Of a DNA stretch of 64,000 nucleotides, positions 9,389 to 18,763 are shown in pieces. The notes beneath the pieces are model-generated. The model saw nothing but the letters and a program-made list of their open reading frames with translations, made no database searches and was not told the origin of the DNA. The stretch is from Lysinibacillus contaminans (lineage in GTDB: Bacteria; Bacillota; Bacilli; Bacillales_A; Planococcaceae), in assembly GCF_001278945.1 (NCBI RefSeq), contig NZ_LGRV01000003.1, positions 868,001 to 932,000 of the forward strand, given 5' to 3'. Within the stretch, counting starts at the first letter, position 1; each line of letters starts with the position of its first letter. The translations under genes were made by a program, and so were the position numbers.

Positions 9389-10909
9389 ATGACAACGGCA
9401 CATGGAGTACAAACATTAACGCATTTCATCGGCGGGGAAATGGTCGAAGGGACAAGCGGTCGCTACGGCTCGGTATACAACCCAACAACAGGAGAGGTTA
9501 TTGCAAAAGTACCGTTAGCATCAGTAGAGGAGACACGCAAGGCAATTGATAAGGCACATGCTGCATTTCCAAAATGGCGGGATACATCCGTAGCAAAACG
9601 TGCGGAAGTGGCAATAAAATTCCGCAATCTGCTTACCGCAAATATGGATGAACTAATACAAATTATTTGTACAGAAAGTGGTAAAACCGTTGAGGATGCA
9701 AGAGGTGAGATTACACGAGGGATTGAATCCGTTGACTTAGCGATTGGTGCACCTCATTTAGTGAAGGGGGAATACTCTGTCAACGTAGGTGGCGACATTA
9801 ACGCCTATTCTGCGAAATACCCGCTTGGCGTTGTAGCGGCTATTTCACCATTCAATTTCCCGATTATGGTGCCATTGGCTCAAACGAGTATGGCTGTTAC
9901 TGTCGGGAATGCTGTTGTGTTAAAAGCATCTGAACGTGTGCCAATGACGGCTTTGTATGTAAGTGAGTTATGGAAAAAGGCTGGTTTACCAAACGGCATT
10001 TGGACAGTTGTCAACGGTGATAAAGACGCTGTAAATGAGATTTTAGAAAATCCAAAAGTACAAGCCGTTTCATTTGTAGGATCGACACCAGTCGCGAAAT
10101 ACATTTATGAAACAGGTGCAAAGTATGGAAAACGTGTCACAGCGCTAGGTGGCGGCAAAAATAACATGGTCGTGATGCCAGACGCAGACCTTGAGCAAGT
10201 CGCAAATTCATTTATCGGAGCTGCGTATGGTGCCGCATCGCAACGTTGTATGGCGATTTCTACATTGATGCCAGTTGGACAAGAAACCGCAGATCGCCTT
10301 GTCGACATCTTAAAAGTGAAAATTGCAGCGTTAAAAGTAGGTGCTTATACAGAGGCAGATACCGATTTTGGTCCTGTTATTTCTCAACAATCGAAAGAAG
10401 CAATTTTAGCGGCAGTTGATCGCGGCGAATCAGAGGGTGCAATAGTAGTTTGTGATGGGCGTGAACTAGATATCGTAAAAGAATCGAAAGGTTTCTTCGT
10501 AGGTCCATCATTATTAGATCATGTAAAACCGGGCATGGAAATTTATGAACAAGAAGTATTCGGTCCAGTTCGTAATGTTGTCCGTGTTGCTTCTTTAGAT
10601 GAAGCGATTCAGCTTATTAATGACCATGAGCTTGGCAATGGGGTAACTATTTTTACAAATGACGGTTTTGCAGCTCGTAAGTTCACGACAGAGATCGATG
10701 TTGGGATGGTTGGTGTAAATGTGCCAATTCCGATTCCAGTTGGTTATCACAATTTTGCTGGATTTAAGGGTTCTCGTTTTGGTGAAGGGCATATGTTTGG
10801 ACCAGATCAGGCGCGTTTCTTTACGAAAACGAAAACGGTTTCTGAACGTTGGATGACAACTAGTACGTCAACAACATCAACGTTTGCATTCCCAAGTAAT
10901 AACGATTAA
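9389..10909 (+). CDS. mmsA: CoA-acylating methylmalonate-/malonate-semialdehyde dehydrogenase
   Basis: Aldehyde dehydrogenase of 506 residues. It converts (methyl)malonate semialdehyde with CoA and NAD to propionyl- or acetyl-CoA and CO2. Family marks: the N-terminal GTSGRYGSVYNPTTGEV, nucleophile in SQRCMAIS, and the C-terminal KGSRFGEGHMFGPDQARFF block characteristic of MmsA/IolA. Start 9389 is chosen over a longer frame from 9329 because AAGGAGGA sits just before it. The iron alcohol dehydrogenase follows 48 bp later. Together they could oxidise a hydroxyacid or diol, such as a 3-hydroxypropionate-type substrate, to acyl-CoA; that pathway is inferred. Confidence 0.9.
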   Translation: MTTAHGVQTLTHFIGGEMVEGTSGRYGSVYNPTTGEVIAKVPLASVEETRKAIDKAHAAFPKWRDTSVAKRAEVAIKFRNLLTANMDELIQIICTESGKTVEDARGEITRGIESVDLAIGAPHLVKGEYSVNVGGDINAYSAKYPLGVVAAISPFNFPIMVPLAQTSMAVTVGNAVVLKASERVPMTALYVSELWKKAGLPNGIWTVVNGDKDAVNEILENPKVQAVSFVGSTPVAKYIYETGAKYGKRVTALGGGKNNMVVMPDADLEQVANSFIGAAYGAASQRCMAISTLMPVGQETADRLVDILKVKIAALKVGAYTEADTDFGPVISQQSKEAILAAVDRGESEGAIVVCDGRELDIVKESKGFFVGPSLLDHVKPGMEIYEQEVFGPVRNVVRVASLDEAIQLINDHELGNGVTIFTNDGFAARKFTTEIDVGMVGVNVPIPIPVGYHNFAGFKGSRFGEGHMFGPDQARFFTKTKTVSERWMTTSTSTTSTFAFPSNND

Positions 10910-10957
10910 CAGATCATATAGAGCTGTATTCTTTATAAAAAAAGGAGCGGATGGGAC

Positions 10958-12142
10958 ATGATTCAGACAAAAACAGTCTTTACGGTAAACTCGCCTGGGA
11001 CCATTATTTATGGTCGGAATTCGTTTGAAGAAGTAGGGGTATATGCGCAAAAGTTAGGAACAAAAGCACTTATTATAAGCGATCCTATTATGGACAACTT
11101 GGGCTTTGTTCAACAATGTATATCTTTTCTCAAAGAGCAAGGGGTAGAAGCGGTTTCATATATAGGGGTAACGTCAGAGCCGGTGGATACGTATGTGACG
11201 GAAGGGCTGCACATACTACAGTCGGAACAATGTAATGTTATTATTTCTTTAGGTGGCGGTAGTTGCATCGATACAGCGAAAGCCATTGCAGTGATGGCAA
11301 CAAATGGCGGATATATAGGGGACTATATGAAGATGCAAAAGGTGGCAGATCAAACAGCTATCCCTCACATTGCGATACCAACAACTGCTGGTACAGGCTC
11401 GGAGGCGACGGATGCAACCGTGATAACAAGTACGATGAGTGATGTCAAAATGATGATAAAACAACCAGCATTCATGCCCAATGTAGCGATTGTCGATCCA
11501 ATATTGACGATCTCATCACCACCATCCATAACAGCTGCAACTGGTATTGACGCGTTAAGTCATGCCATTGAAAGTTATTTATCGCGTTTAGCACATCCTT
11601 ATTCTAACTTTCTTGCGTTATCTGCAATGGATTTAATCGTCAATAATATATTGAAGGTTTATGAACAGGGTGATGATATTGATGCACGAGAGGCCATGTC
11701 ACTTGGCGCCATACAAGCTGGGCTATCATTTTCTAATGCTTCAGTTGCTTTAGTACATGGCATGTCTCGTCCTATCGGAGCACTATTCCATGTACCACAT
11801 GGTATTTCGAATGCGATGCTTTTACCTGCTGTATTAGAATACTCAAAAGATGCGTGTGTGGATCGATTAGCTGACCTTGGTAAATTCTTTAATAAAGAAG
11901 AAGAGTCTTTGTCGCAAGAGGAGCTTGCTGATTTAGCCATCGCTTCGATAAAGGAACTGTGCAAAAAGATGAACATCGGAAATTTACAGCAATGGGGTAT
12001 TGAAAAAAATTCCTTTTATGCAGCAATTCCGAAAATGGCAGTTGATGCAATTGCTAGCGGAAGTCCAGGGAATAATCCGAAAGTGCCAACGCAAGAAGAA
12101 CTAATGGAATTGTATAAAATTGTGTATCAGTATGAATTTTAA
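10958..12142 (+). CDS. Iron-containing (group III) alcohol dehydrogenase
   Basis: 394 residues. Cofactor motif GGGSCIDTAK and the TTAGTGSEAT block are present, as are the metal ligands Asp and His in the DPILT and DALSHAIESYLS regions and two more His in HGMSRPIGALFHVPHG. This is the family of 1,3-propanediol, 4-hydroxybutyrate and lactaldehyde dehydrogenases. The ribosome site is AAAGGAG. It is operonic with the semialdehyde dehydrogenase, which suggests it makes the aldehyde substrate. The exact alcohol is unknown. Confidence 0.9.
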   Translation: MIQTKTVFTVNSPGTIIYGRNSFEEVGVYAQKLGTKALIISDPIMDNLGFVQQCISFLKEQGVEAVSYIGVTSEPVDTYVTEGLHILQSEQCNVIISLGGGSCIDTAKAIAVMATNGGYIGDYMKMQKVADQTAIPHIAIPTTAGTGSEATDATVITSTMSDVKMMIKQPAFMPNVAIVDPILTISSPPSITAATGIDALSHAIESYLSRLAHPYSNFLALSAMDLIVNNILKVYEQGDDIDAREAMSLGAIQAGLSFSNASVALVHGMSRPIGALFHVPHGISNAMLLPAVLEYSKDACVDRLADLGKFFNKEEESLSQEELADLAIASIKELCKKMNIGNLQQWGIEKNSFYAAIPKMAVDAIASGSPGNNPKVPTQEELMELYKIVYQYEF

Positions 12143-12150
12143 TATCCAAC

Positions 12151-12172
12151 TGTCACTACTATAGTAGTGACA
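12151..12172. terminator. Perfect 22-bp palindrome after the alcohol dehydrogenase
   Basis: Self-complementary sequence (TGTCACTACTA and its reverse complement) 8 bp past the stop. It lacks a T tract, so it could be a stem that works with the next hairpin or a binding site. Confidence 0.45.
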
Positions 12173-12182
12173 TGCGATTGAG

Positions 12183-12226
12183 GCGATCCTAAAAGTCGAC
12201 TGTATGTGGTTTAGGGATCGCTTCAT
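12183..12226 (+). terminator. Terminator of the dehydrogenase operon
   Basis: Stem GCGATCCTAAA (12183-12193) with TTTAGGGATCGC (12210-12221), followed by a T-rich stretch. Confidence 0.6.
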
Positions 12227-12231
12227 TTATT

Positions 12232-12249
12232 TATTTCGAATTCGAGATA
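12232..12249. promoter_or_regulatory. MhqR-box-like palindrome
   Basis: TATTTCGAATTCGAGATA differs at one base from the MhqR operator consensus of B. subtilis (tATCTcgaAtTCgAGATa, recalled from published work). It lies about 70 bp before the MarR-family gene. Confidence 0.5.
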
Positions 12250-12263
12250 TTATGCTTGTGTAT

Positions 12264-12289
12264 TTATCACTTGCGTGGTAAAGTGATAA
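12264..12289. promoter_or_regulatory. Candidate MarR operator, copy 1 (upstream of the regulator)
   Basis: Inverted repeat TTATCACTT-N8-AAGTGATAA with spacer GCGTGGTA. The same site (TCACTT-GCGTAGTC-AAGTGA) recurs before the dioxygenase gene, as expected for a regulator controlling itself and its neighbour. Confidence 0.6.
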
Positions 12290-12317
12290 TACAGAACACA
12301 GAGAGGGAGACGAAGCG

Positions 12318-12761
12318 ATGCGAAAACATACACTGGGTTCACTTACTTGGTTGCGTATGATGCGCTTTACCAATCAAAGTAATCAGCTATCCAATGAATT
12401 TCTAAAGCGTTTTGACTTAACAACGGCGCAATTTGATGTGCTAATGCAGATTAAGACATATGCACCATTAACACAATCAGAGCTAGCTGAAAAAGTTACT
12501 GTCACACAGGGTGGTATGTCACGAATGCTCGCGCGTCTTGAAAAAGAAGAACTGATTGAGCGTAAGCAAGATTGGAAAACAAAAACGATCTCGCTAACGG
12601 CTAAGGGTGAGCAAATGATCGATACAGCGACACCATATCAGCTCCACTTTCAATCCTCATTTTTTGTAGATGTTCTAACTGAAGAAGAAATGAAAACACT
12701 ATATACACTAATGTCGAAGTTAGAAAAAAATAGCCGAGAAAAAAAATTGCCGACAACGTAA
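12318..12761 (+). CDS. MarR-family transcriptional regulator
   Basis: 147 residues with a winged helix: [32 protein letters not shown] at about 54-85, then the wing ([11 protein letters not shown]). MarR proteins of the MhqR/YodB group repress detoxification genes until a quinone or phenolic is sensed. There is no obvious redox cysteine, so sensing is probably by ligand binding. The gene sits between two matching palindromes and opens the dioxygenase cluster. RBS GAGAGGGAGA. Confidence 0.88.
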   Translation: MRKHTLGSLTWLRMMRFTNQSNQLSNEFLKRFDLTTAQFDVLMQIKTYAPLTQSELAEKVTVTQGGMSRMLARLEKEELIERKQDWKTKTISLTAKGEQMIDTATPYQLHFQSSFFVDVLTEEEMKTLYTLMSKLEKNSREKKLPTT

Positions 12762-12775
12762 TTTTTTTTACACTC

Positions 12776-12795
12776 TCACTTGCGTAGTCAAGTGA
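12776..12795. promoter_or_regulatory. Candidate MarR operator, copy 2 (upstream of the dioxygenase)
   Basis: TCACTT-GCGTAGTC-AAGTGA, same arms and the same 8-bp spacer length as the site at 12264, 20 bp before the dioxygenase start codon. Confidence 0.6.
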
Positions 12796-12814
12796 AAATC
12801 TGGAGGAAACTAAA

Positions 12815-13756
12815 ATGAACAAATTAAGCGGACATCATCATATATCAATGCTAACGAAAAACGGGAAACGAAATAGTGACTTTTATACAAAGGTCCTTGG
12901 CTTACGTCGCGTTAAAAAAACAGTTAATCAAGATTCACCGTCTATGTATCATTTATTCTATGGAGATTTGACAGGGGCTGCCGGCACAGAATTATCTTTT
13001 TTTGAAATGCCAGTTGCAGGACGTACAGTACGAGGAACGAATGCCATTACACGCATCGGATTACTTGTACCTAGCTATGAAAGCTTAGAGTACTGGAAAA
13101 AACGTTTTGAACTACTAGATGTCGAGCATAGCGAGATAACAACGTATGCAGGCAAAGAGGCACTGTTTTTTGAGGATCATGAAGGCTTACGTATGGTGCT
13201 ACTAAATCACAATGGGCAAGAGACACCAACGGGATGGAAGGCATGGGAGGATTCTAAGGTTCTGACAGAGCATCGCATTTTAGGTATGGGGACAGTAGAA
13301 ATAACAGTACGTTATTTAAGCCGTACTGTGGATTTATTGAAGGAGCTGTTTAATTATACAGTTGTTACTGAAGATGACAAAGAAGCAATTCTTCAATCAA
13401 TTGAAGGTGAAACACTAGGTGAGATTGTGGTGAAAGAGCAGGAAGGACCAAGTGAGAAGCCTGGTCGCGGGAGTATTCATCACCTTGCATTGCGTGTAGA
13501 TACTGTTGAAGAATTACACAAATGGGACGCATTAATTAAAGAGCGCGGTTTAGTCAGCTCAGGCGTTGTCGATCGTTACTATTTCCAAAGTCTGTACTTT
13601 AGAGACCGTAACGGCATTTTATTTGAAATGGCGACAGATGGACCAGGCTTTACAGTAGATTCAAAGATTGAAGACTTAGGTAAAGGGCTTGATTTACCAC
13701 CATTTTTAGAAGGTAGACGAGCAGAAATTGAAGCAATTTTAGAACCATTAGATTAA
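12815..13756 (+). CDS. Ring-cleaving dioxygenase, VOC/glyoxalase family (MhqO/MhqA type)
   Basis: 313 residues in two vicinal-oxygen-chelate halves. The first opens with GHHHISMLTKNGKRNSDFYTKVLGL and carries metal ligand His in that motif; the second has GSIHHLALRVDTVEEL with another His, and a Glu ligand in the terminal NGILFEMATDGPGF. Related MhqO and MhqA act in hydroquinone detoxification. The GGAGGA ribosome site is clear. It heads a run of three tightly spaced genes (14 and 12 bp gaps). Confidence 0.88.
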   Translation: MNKLSGHHHISMLTKNGKRNSDFYTKVLGLRRVKKTVNQDSPSMYHLFYGDLTGAAGTELSFFEMPVAGRTVRGTNAITRIGLLVPSYESLEYWKKRFELLDVEHSEITTYAGKEALFFEDHEGLRMVLLNHNGQETPTGWKAWEDSKVLTEHRILGMGTVEITVRYLSRTVDLLKELFNYTVVTEDDKEAILQSIEGETLGEIVVKEQEGPSEKPGRGSIHHLALRVDTVEELHKWDALIKERGLVSSGVVDRYYFQSLYFRDRNGILFEMATDGPGFTVDSKIEDLGKGLDLPPFLEGRRAEIEAILEPLD

Positions 13757-13770
13757 AGGAGCGAAACAAC

Positions 13771-14826
13771 ATGGAAAACTATCGTATTGATCAATCAAAA
13801 GGTATTGAATTTGGACTTTATTCATTAGGGGATCATATCCCAAACCCACTAACAGGTGAACGTATTTCCGCACAACAACGTATTAATGAGCTAATCGAAG
13901 CAAGTAAATTAGCTGAACAAGCTGGCATTGATGTATTTGGTGTTGGTGAAAGTCACCAAACGTACTTTACAACGCAGGCGCATACGGTTGTATTAGGTGC
14001 TATTGCACAAGCAACTGAGAAAATAAAAATAGCAAGTTCTGCAACGGTTCTAAGTGTATCTGACCCTGTTCGTGTATATGAGGATTTCGCGACAATTGAT
14101 TTAATCTCTAATGGTCGAGCTGAAATCGTCGCAGGTCGTGGTTCTCGTGTTGGCGCATATCACTTACTTGGCGTCGAGTTACAAGATTATGAAGAAATTT
14201 TTGAAGAAAAATTAGAGCTACTGAAAAAGATAAATGACGAGGAACTTGTGACTTGGAAAGGGCAATTCCGTGCACCACTCGAAAATGCGCAAATCTTGCC
14301 ACAACCAAAAAATGGCTCACTGCCGATTTGGCGAGCAGTAGGTGGACCACCTGCTAGTGCTATTAAAGCAGGCTATATGGGTATGCCAATGATGTTAACA
14401 ACATTAGGGGGTCCGGCTGTGAACTTCAAGCCTTCTGTGGATGCATATCGTGAAGCAGCAGATCGCAGTGGCTTTGATCCAAGCACATTACCAATCGCGA
14501 CAACAAGTCTTTTCTATGTAGCAGATACGGCACAAGAGGCATTACAAGGAATGTACCCACATATTAATGGTGGCTTCCAGGCAATTCGTGGTGGCGGGTA
14601 TCCAAAACAACAATTTGCGCAAGCACCAGATACACGTGACGCACTAATGGTTGGTAGCAAAGAGCAAATCATTGAAAAAATGCTCTATCAATTTGAACTT
14701 TACGGTATGCAACGCTTTATGGCCCAACTTGATTTTGGTGGCGTACCATTCGATAAAATTATGAAAAATATAGAAATTATTGGGAATGACATTCTTCCAG
14801 CGATTAAAAAATATACAGCGAAATAA
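13771..14826 (+). CDS. LLM-class flavin-dependent oxidoreductase
   Basis: 351-residue TIM-barrel flavoenzyme of the luciferase-like monooxygenase class. Visible marks are the N-terminal EFGLYSLGDH, GESHQTYF, KIKIASSATVLSVSDPVRVYEDFATIDLISNGRAEIVAGRGS and the late VGSKEQIIEK block. Such enzymes use reduced flavin supplied by a partner reductase; the next gene is just such a reductase. The substrate is likely an aromatic or quinone-type compound, judged only from the operon. Confidence 0.88.
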   Translation: MENYRIDQSKGIEFGLYSLGDHIPNPLTGERISAQQRINELIEASKLAEQAGIDVFGVGESHQTYFTTQAHTVVLGAIAQATEKIKIASSATVLSVSDPVRVYEDFATIDLISNGRAEIVAGRGSRVGAYHLLGVELQDYEEIFEEKLELLKKINDEELVTWKGQFRAPLENAQILPQPKNGSLPIWRAVGGPPASAIKAGYMGMPMMLTTLGGPAVNFKPSVDAYREAADRSGFDPSTLPIATTSLFYVADTAQEALQGMYPHINGGFQAIRGGGYPKQQFAQAPDTRDALMVGSKEQIIEKMLYQFELYGMQRFMAQLDFGGVPFDKIMKNIEIIGNDILPAIKKYTAK

Positions 14827-14838
14827 GGAGCGAACAAC

Positions 14839-15405
14839 ATGAAAATTGTAGCATTAGCTGGCTCAATTGTCGGCTCTAAAACAAAAACAGCGATGGTGAA
14901 AGTCGTTGAAATGCTTCAACAAAAATACCCTGAGCACGAAGTGACATTACTGGACTTAGCTGAATATAAATTGGAGTTTAGTGATGGACGTAATTACTTT
15001 GAATACGAAGGCGATACAAAATATGTGACTGAAACGATTATGGCTGCTGATGCAATTGTTATTGGTACACCTACGTTCCAAGCATCGATTCCAGCGACAT
15101 TAAAAAACATTTTCGACTTATTACCTGTGAATGCTTTCCGAGACAAAGTTGTGAGTACGGTTGTAACAGCTGGTACATCAAAGCACTATTTAATGGTCGA
15201 ACAGCAATTGAAACCAATCCTTGCTTATATGAAGGCTCATATCGTGCCAACGTATGTATTTATAGAAGAAAAAGACTTTTTACGCAAAGAAATTATCAAT
15301 GATGACGTCCTGTTCCGCTTAGAACGATTAGCTGAAGACACAGTCGTAATGGTAGATGCTTTTGCAGCTATCCGAGCAAAAAAAGACGAGGAATATGATT
15401 TTTAA
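14839..15405 (+). CDS. NAD(P)H-dependent FMN reductase
   Basis: 188-residue flavodoxin-like reductase of the SsuE/ArsH group: phosphate loop AGSIVGSKTKTAM near the N-terminus and the flavin-binding TPTFQASIPATLKNIFDLLP at about 75-94. It is the last gene of the operon and probably supplies reduced FMN to the luciferase-like enzyme just before it. RBS AAGGAGCG. Confidence 0.88.
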   Translation: MKIVALAGSIVGSKTKTAMVKVVEMLQQKYPEHEVTLLDLAEYKLEFSDGRNYFEYEGDTKYVTETIMAADAIVIGTPTFQASIPATLKNIFDLLPVNAFRDKVVSTVVTAGTSKHYLMVEQQLKPILAYMKAHIVPTYVFIEEKDFLRKEIINDDVLFRLERLAEDTVVMVDAFAAIRAKKDEEYDF

Positions 15406-15430
15406 AAGTGCCGGAAATACACACAATTCA

Positions 15431-15468
15431 AAAAAACAGCTTTTGGTTAATAGCCAAAAGCTGTTTTT
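15431..15468 (+). terminator. Terminator of the dioxygenase operon
   Basis: Stem AACAGCTTTTGG with CCAAAAGCTGTT followed by a T run. Confidence 0.9.
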
Positions 15469-15554
15469 AAATAAGAAAACGATATGGAAATGATTTTTAA
15501 TCGATTTCCGGTGGAATCACCGATAGAATACCTGAATAAGGAGATTTCTATAAT

Positions 15555-16565
15555 CTACCAACCGCGTACATAAGGTGTCGGTGGTGTGACTTCTTCTCCT
15601 AATTCTTTCGCTGCATGCAGTGGCCAGTAGGGCTCGCGTAACAACACACGCCCTAAGAATATCAAATCAGCACGGTTATTCTGCAAAATTTCTTCAGCTT
15701 GAATAGCTGTTGTAATCAGACCAACTGCACTTGTTGGAATGCCAGCTCCATGTTTTATAGCTTCTGCATGTGGTACCTGATAGCCTGGGAAAACGTTAAT
15801 GTTTGCTTGCACGACGCCACCTGTAGAAACATCGATTAAATCGACACCCTGAGACTTCATCCAGCGGCTAAAGACGATAAAATCATCCATTGTTGTGCCG
15901 TTCTCTGCATAATCTTCAGCAGAAACACGCACAAGTAATGGGCCGTCCCAAACACTACGGACTGCATCGATTACTTGGCGAAGTAGACGATAGCGATTTT
16001 CTTGTGAGCCTCCGTAAGCATCTGTACGCTTATTCGTTGCTGGCGATAAAAATTCACTGATTAAATAACCATGAGCCCCGTGAATTTCAAGCGCATCAAA
16101 TCCTGCTTTTTCAGCACGAATGGCGGCTTGTTTAAAAGCTTCAATGACTTTTTCAATATCGTTTAACGTCATTTCTGTCGGTGTTTTATATGCATCGTTA
16201 AAAGCAATTGCTGACGGTGCATATATTTCACCTTCCACCGTTGCTTTTCGACCGGCGTGAGCTAATTGAATAGCTGTTTTTGCTCCATATGCTTTCATAC
16301 CATCAACGACTTGTTTTAAGCCCTCGATATGCACATCATCCCATATGCCAAGGTCTTTGTTTGAAATTCGTCCTTCTGGTAAAACACCAGTTGCTTCTAA
16401 TATGATAAGTCCAACTTGACCAGCTGCACGTGTCGCGTAGTGTACAACGTGAAACGGTGTCACCATTCCATCATCTTCTGCAGAATACATGCACATGGGC
16501 GCCATAGCAATACGATTTTTTAGTGATATTGTTTGTAGTTGATAAGGTTCAAATAATTTACTCAA
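15555..16565 (-). CDS. namA: NADPH dehydrogenase of the Old Yellow Enzyme family (YqjM/NamA)
   Basis: 336-residue FMN ene-reductase that reduces activated C=C bonds, nitro compounds and quinones. Redox-tuning cysteine in MAPMCMYS (about Cys25), substrate histidines in QLAHAGRKA and [19 protein letters not shown], and the phosphate site [10 protein letters not shown] are all present. TTG start with TAGGAGG upstream. It converges on the dioxygenase operon and may share its detoxification role. Close to B. subtilis YqjM. Confidence 0.93.
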   Translation of the reverse strand: MSKLFEPYQLQTISLKNRIAMAPMCMYSAEDDGMVTPFHVVHYATRAAGQVGLIILEATGVLPEGRISNKDLGIWDDVHIEGLKQVVDGMKAYGAKTAIQLAHAGRKATVEGEIYAPSAIAFNDAYKTPTEMTLNDIEKVIEAFKQAAIRAEKAGFDALEIHGAHGYLISEFLSPATNKRTDAYGGSQENRYRLLRQVIDAVRSVWDGPLLVRVSAEDYAENGTTMDDFIVFSRWMKSQGVDLIDVSTGGVVQANINVFPGYQVPHAEAIKHGAGIPTSAVGLITTAIQAEEILQNNRADLIFLGRVLLREPYWPLHAAKELGEEVTPPTPYVRGW

Positions 16566-16613
16566 AGGGTTGCCTCCTAATTCATATCGATATACTCTAT
16601 CTTGCCCATATCA

Positions 16614-17417
16614 CTAGCTTTTAGCAAGTTCACGAGACCGCGCTTCGGCATCTTTAATGCATGCTTTAATGGCATCATTGAAATGATGATGTTCGAGCGC
16701 CTTAATGCCAGCCTCTGTTGTGCCACCAGGACTCGTTACTTTTTTACGCAGTTCATTTGGCTCTTCAGGCGATTGCTTGAGCATTTCTGCAGTACCTGCT
16801 AAAGTCTGCGTCATTAATAGCCGCACTGTATCTTTATCTAGACCTACTTCTGTGCCTACTTTTTCAAATGCTTCCATTAAATAATAAATATAAGCTGGGC
16901 CGCTACCAGAAAGGGCAGTGACTGCGTGGAGTTGATCTTCTTGTACTTCAATTACTGAACCGACAGCTTCTAATAATTGAAGGAAAGTATTGCGTTGCTC
17001 AACTGATACCACGTTATTAAAGGCAATAGCACTTGCTGACATACCAATTGTGGCTGACGTATTTGGCATGACGCGCGCTACGGGGCGGTCACCAAGGTTT
17101 TCGGTAATTGTATCAATTGGTATGCCTGCTAAGATAGATAGGACAGCCGTATGATCCGCTAATTTCGTACATACTAGTTGCATAGCTGTTACGGCATCTT
17201 TTGGCTTCATCGCTAAAATAATTGCATCTAATTGAGCGAAAGTCGCATCGTTTTGAAGGATAGACACACCATATGTGTCGTGTAAACATTGTAAGCGTTC
17301 GTTGTCTGAACGATTCGTGATGTATATTTCTTGAGGCTTAAAGACTTCCTGTTTAATCCAGCCCTGTATAAGTGCCTCGGCCATCGAGCCTGCACCGATA
17401 AATAGTATTTTCTTCAA
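16614..17417 (-). CDS. proC: Pyrroline-5-carboxylate reductase
   Basis: Last step of proline synthesis: NAD(P)H-dependent reduction of pyrroline-5-carboxylate. 267 residues with the Rossmann motif FIGAGSMAEALIQG at the N-terminus and the ProC signature AVTALSGSGPAYIYYLMEA with TLAGTAEML and TSPGGTTEAGI later. Start TTG 17417 is preceded by GGAGG; a longer frame runs back through the T-box and is not coding. Regulated by the proline-type T-box just upstream. 48 bp separate it from namA on the same strand. Confidence 0.93.
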   Translation of the reverse strand: MKKILFIGAGSMAEALIQGWIKQEVFKPQEIYITNRSDNERLQCLHDTYGVSILQNDATFAQLDAIILAMKPKDAVTAMQLVCTKLADHTAVLSILAGIPIDTITENLGDRPVARVMPNTSATIGMSASAIAFNNVVSVEQRNTFLQLLEAVGSVIEVQEDQLHAVTALSGSGPAYIYYLMEAFEKVGTEVGLDKDTVRLLMTQTLAGTAEMLKQSPEEPNELRKKVTSPGGTTEAGIKALEHHHFNDAIKACIKDAEARSRELAKS

Positions 17418-17440
17418 AGTAAAAACCTCCAGTTCAAAAT

Positions 17441-17690
17441 AAAAAAGCGCTCCCGCCCTTAAAATTAAGGACGAAAACGCTATAGCATTCCGCGGTACCA
17501 CCTTTGTTTGCCATTTGGCACAACTTAAAGACCCTTTTATCGCAAGGGGAAAAGGTTATGTTGTCATAACAGCTCAGTAGTAGGTTCGGCAGTGGGAGTG
17601 GGTGGTGTCACTTGCAGCAAATGTAACACTCTCTTTAAACACCATCACCACATACGTACTTGGTTTCGTCATAGCTTTTTTATTTTAGAT
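17441..17690 (-). promoter_or_regulatory. T-box leader of proC, proline specifier
   Basis: tRNA-sensing attenuator on the minus strand. The T-box core TGGTACCGCG is at 17491-17500. A GC-rich terminator with a T run covers 17441-17480. Stem I shows the AGTA motif, and the context GAA-CCT-A puts a CCU proline codon at 17582-17584. Uncharged tRNA-Pro should stabilise the antiterminator and switch on proC. Confidence 0.88.
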
Positions 17691-17767
17691 TATTCAAAAT
17701 TATAGGGATAAACTTGTGGACTGTCAACACTAGCGTGACGGAATAGAAAAAAACCTGTAGAATAGTA

Positions 17768-17785
17768 TGAATGAATATTCATTAA
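17768..17785. promoter_or_regulatory. FadR-box-like operator before the metallo-hydrolase operon
   Basis: TGAATGAATATTCATTAA differs at one base from the B. subtilis FadR (TetR-type, fatty-acid) box TGAATGAMTANTCATTCA, recalled from published work. It lies just downstream of a possible promoter (TGACGG, 17-bp spacer, TAGAAT). Confidence 0.5.
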
Positions 17786-17807
17786 TTGCAAAGAGGGGGA
17801 TACAGCT

Positions 17808-18755
17808 TTGTCGGTACACAAAATCGAAATACCAACACCCTATGCAGTAGGAGATGTTAATGCATTTATTGTAAAAGGGGATGCACTAACAATTTTTGAT
17901 GTTGGACCAAAAACAACGGAGGCCTATGATGCGCTAAAGTGGGGAATCCGTGCAGCGGGCTATCAATTACAAGATATAGAGCAAGTTGTGTTAACCCATC
18001 ATCACCCTGATCATGCCGGCTGGGTGGATGCGTTCCCGCATGCAGAAATTATTGGGCATGAATATAATGATAAATGGCTGCGTCACGATGAGGAGTTTCT
18101 TCGTTATCATGAACAGTTTTATAGCGAGCGTTTATATGAGCATGGTGTACCACGTGAATTTATTCAGACGAGTGTACATGTTCGTCGTGAATTGGAACTT
18201 GTCGGTGAAAGACCGCTAACGCAAATAATATACGACGGTGATGAGGTGCCAGGACATCCAGGATTAAAGGCCATCGAGACACTAGGACATGCACAAAGTC
18301 ACTTCATTTTTTGGAGTGAGAAAACTAATAATGTTATTGGTGGGGATTTATTATTAGATAAAATCACACCAAATCCATTGATTGAGCCACCACTAGATCG
18401 AACGCTTGGAAGAACAAAATCATTGCTGCAATATAATGAATCACTTGAAATTTTAAAACAATTGCCGGTGAAAAAAATGTATACAGGGCATGGTGCAGAC
18501 TTAGAAAATATCCATGAAATCATTGTGAAGCGTTTAGAACGCCAGCATCAGCAATCAATGAAGGTGCTTGAGTTAATGGGTGATGAAGAATTAACGGCTG
18601 TACAACTGACAGGACGCTTATACCCAGCAATTTACCAACGTCAGCTTGGTTTGACGATGTCAAAAACACTTGGACATTTAGATTTTTTAGAGGCAAAAGG
18701 CTTCGTGACATCGGCGAAAAATGAAGCAGGCGTCTATTTGTTTAAGCGAAAGTAG
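17808..18755 (+). CDS. MBL-fold metallo-hydrolase
   Basis: 315 residues. The metal motif THHHPDHAGW is at about 63-72. A further His is in LGHAQSHFIFW, Asp in GGDLLLDK and His in YTGHG, so the di-zinc site is complete. The C-terminal third (KVLELMGDEELTAVQLTGRLYP...) is the helical extension seen in LACTB2-like proteins. TTG start with GAGGGGG upstream. The SDR gene follows 8 bp later. A FadR-like box before it hints at acyl-thioester or fatty-acid metabolism; the substrate is unproven. Confidence 0.88.
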   Translation: MSVHKIEIPTPYAVGDVNAFIVKGDALTIFDVGPKTTEAYDALKWGIRAAGYQLQDIEQVVLTHHHPDHAGWVDAFPHAEIIGHEYNDKWLRHDEEFLRYHEQFYSERLYEHGVPREFIQTSVHVRRELELVGERPLTQIIYDGDEVPGHPGLKAIETLGHAQSHFIFWSEKTNNVIGGDLLLDKITPNPLIEPPLDRTLGRTKSLLQYNESLEILKQLPVKKMYTGHGADLENIHEIIVKRLERQHQQSMKVLELMGDEELTAVQLTGRLYPAIYQRQLGLTMSKTLGHLDFLEAKGFVTSAKNEAGVYLFKRK

Positions 18756-18763
18756 GTTTATAC

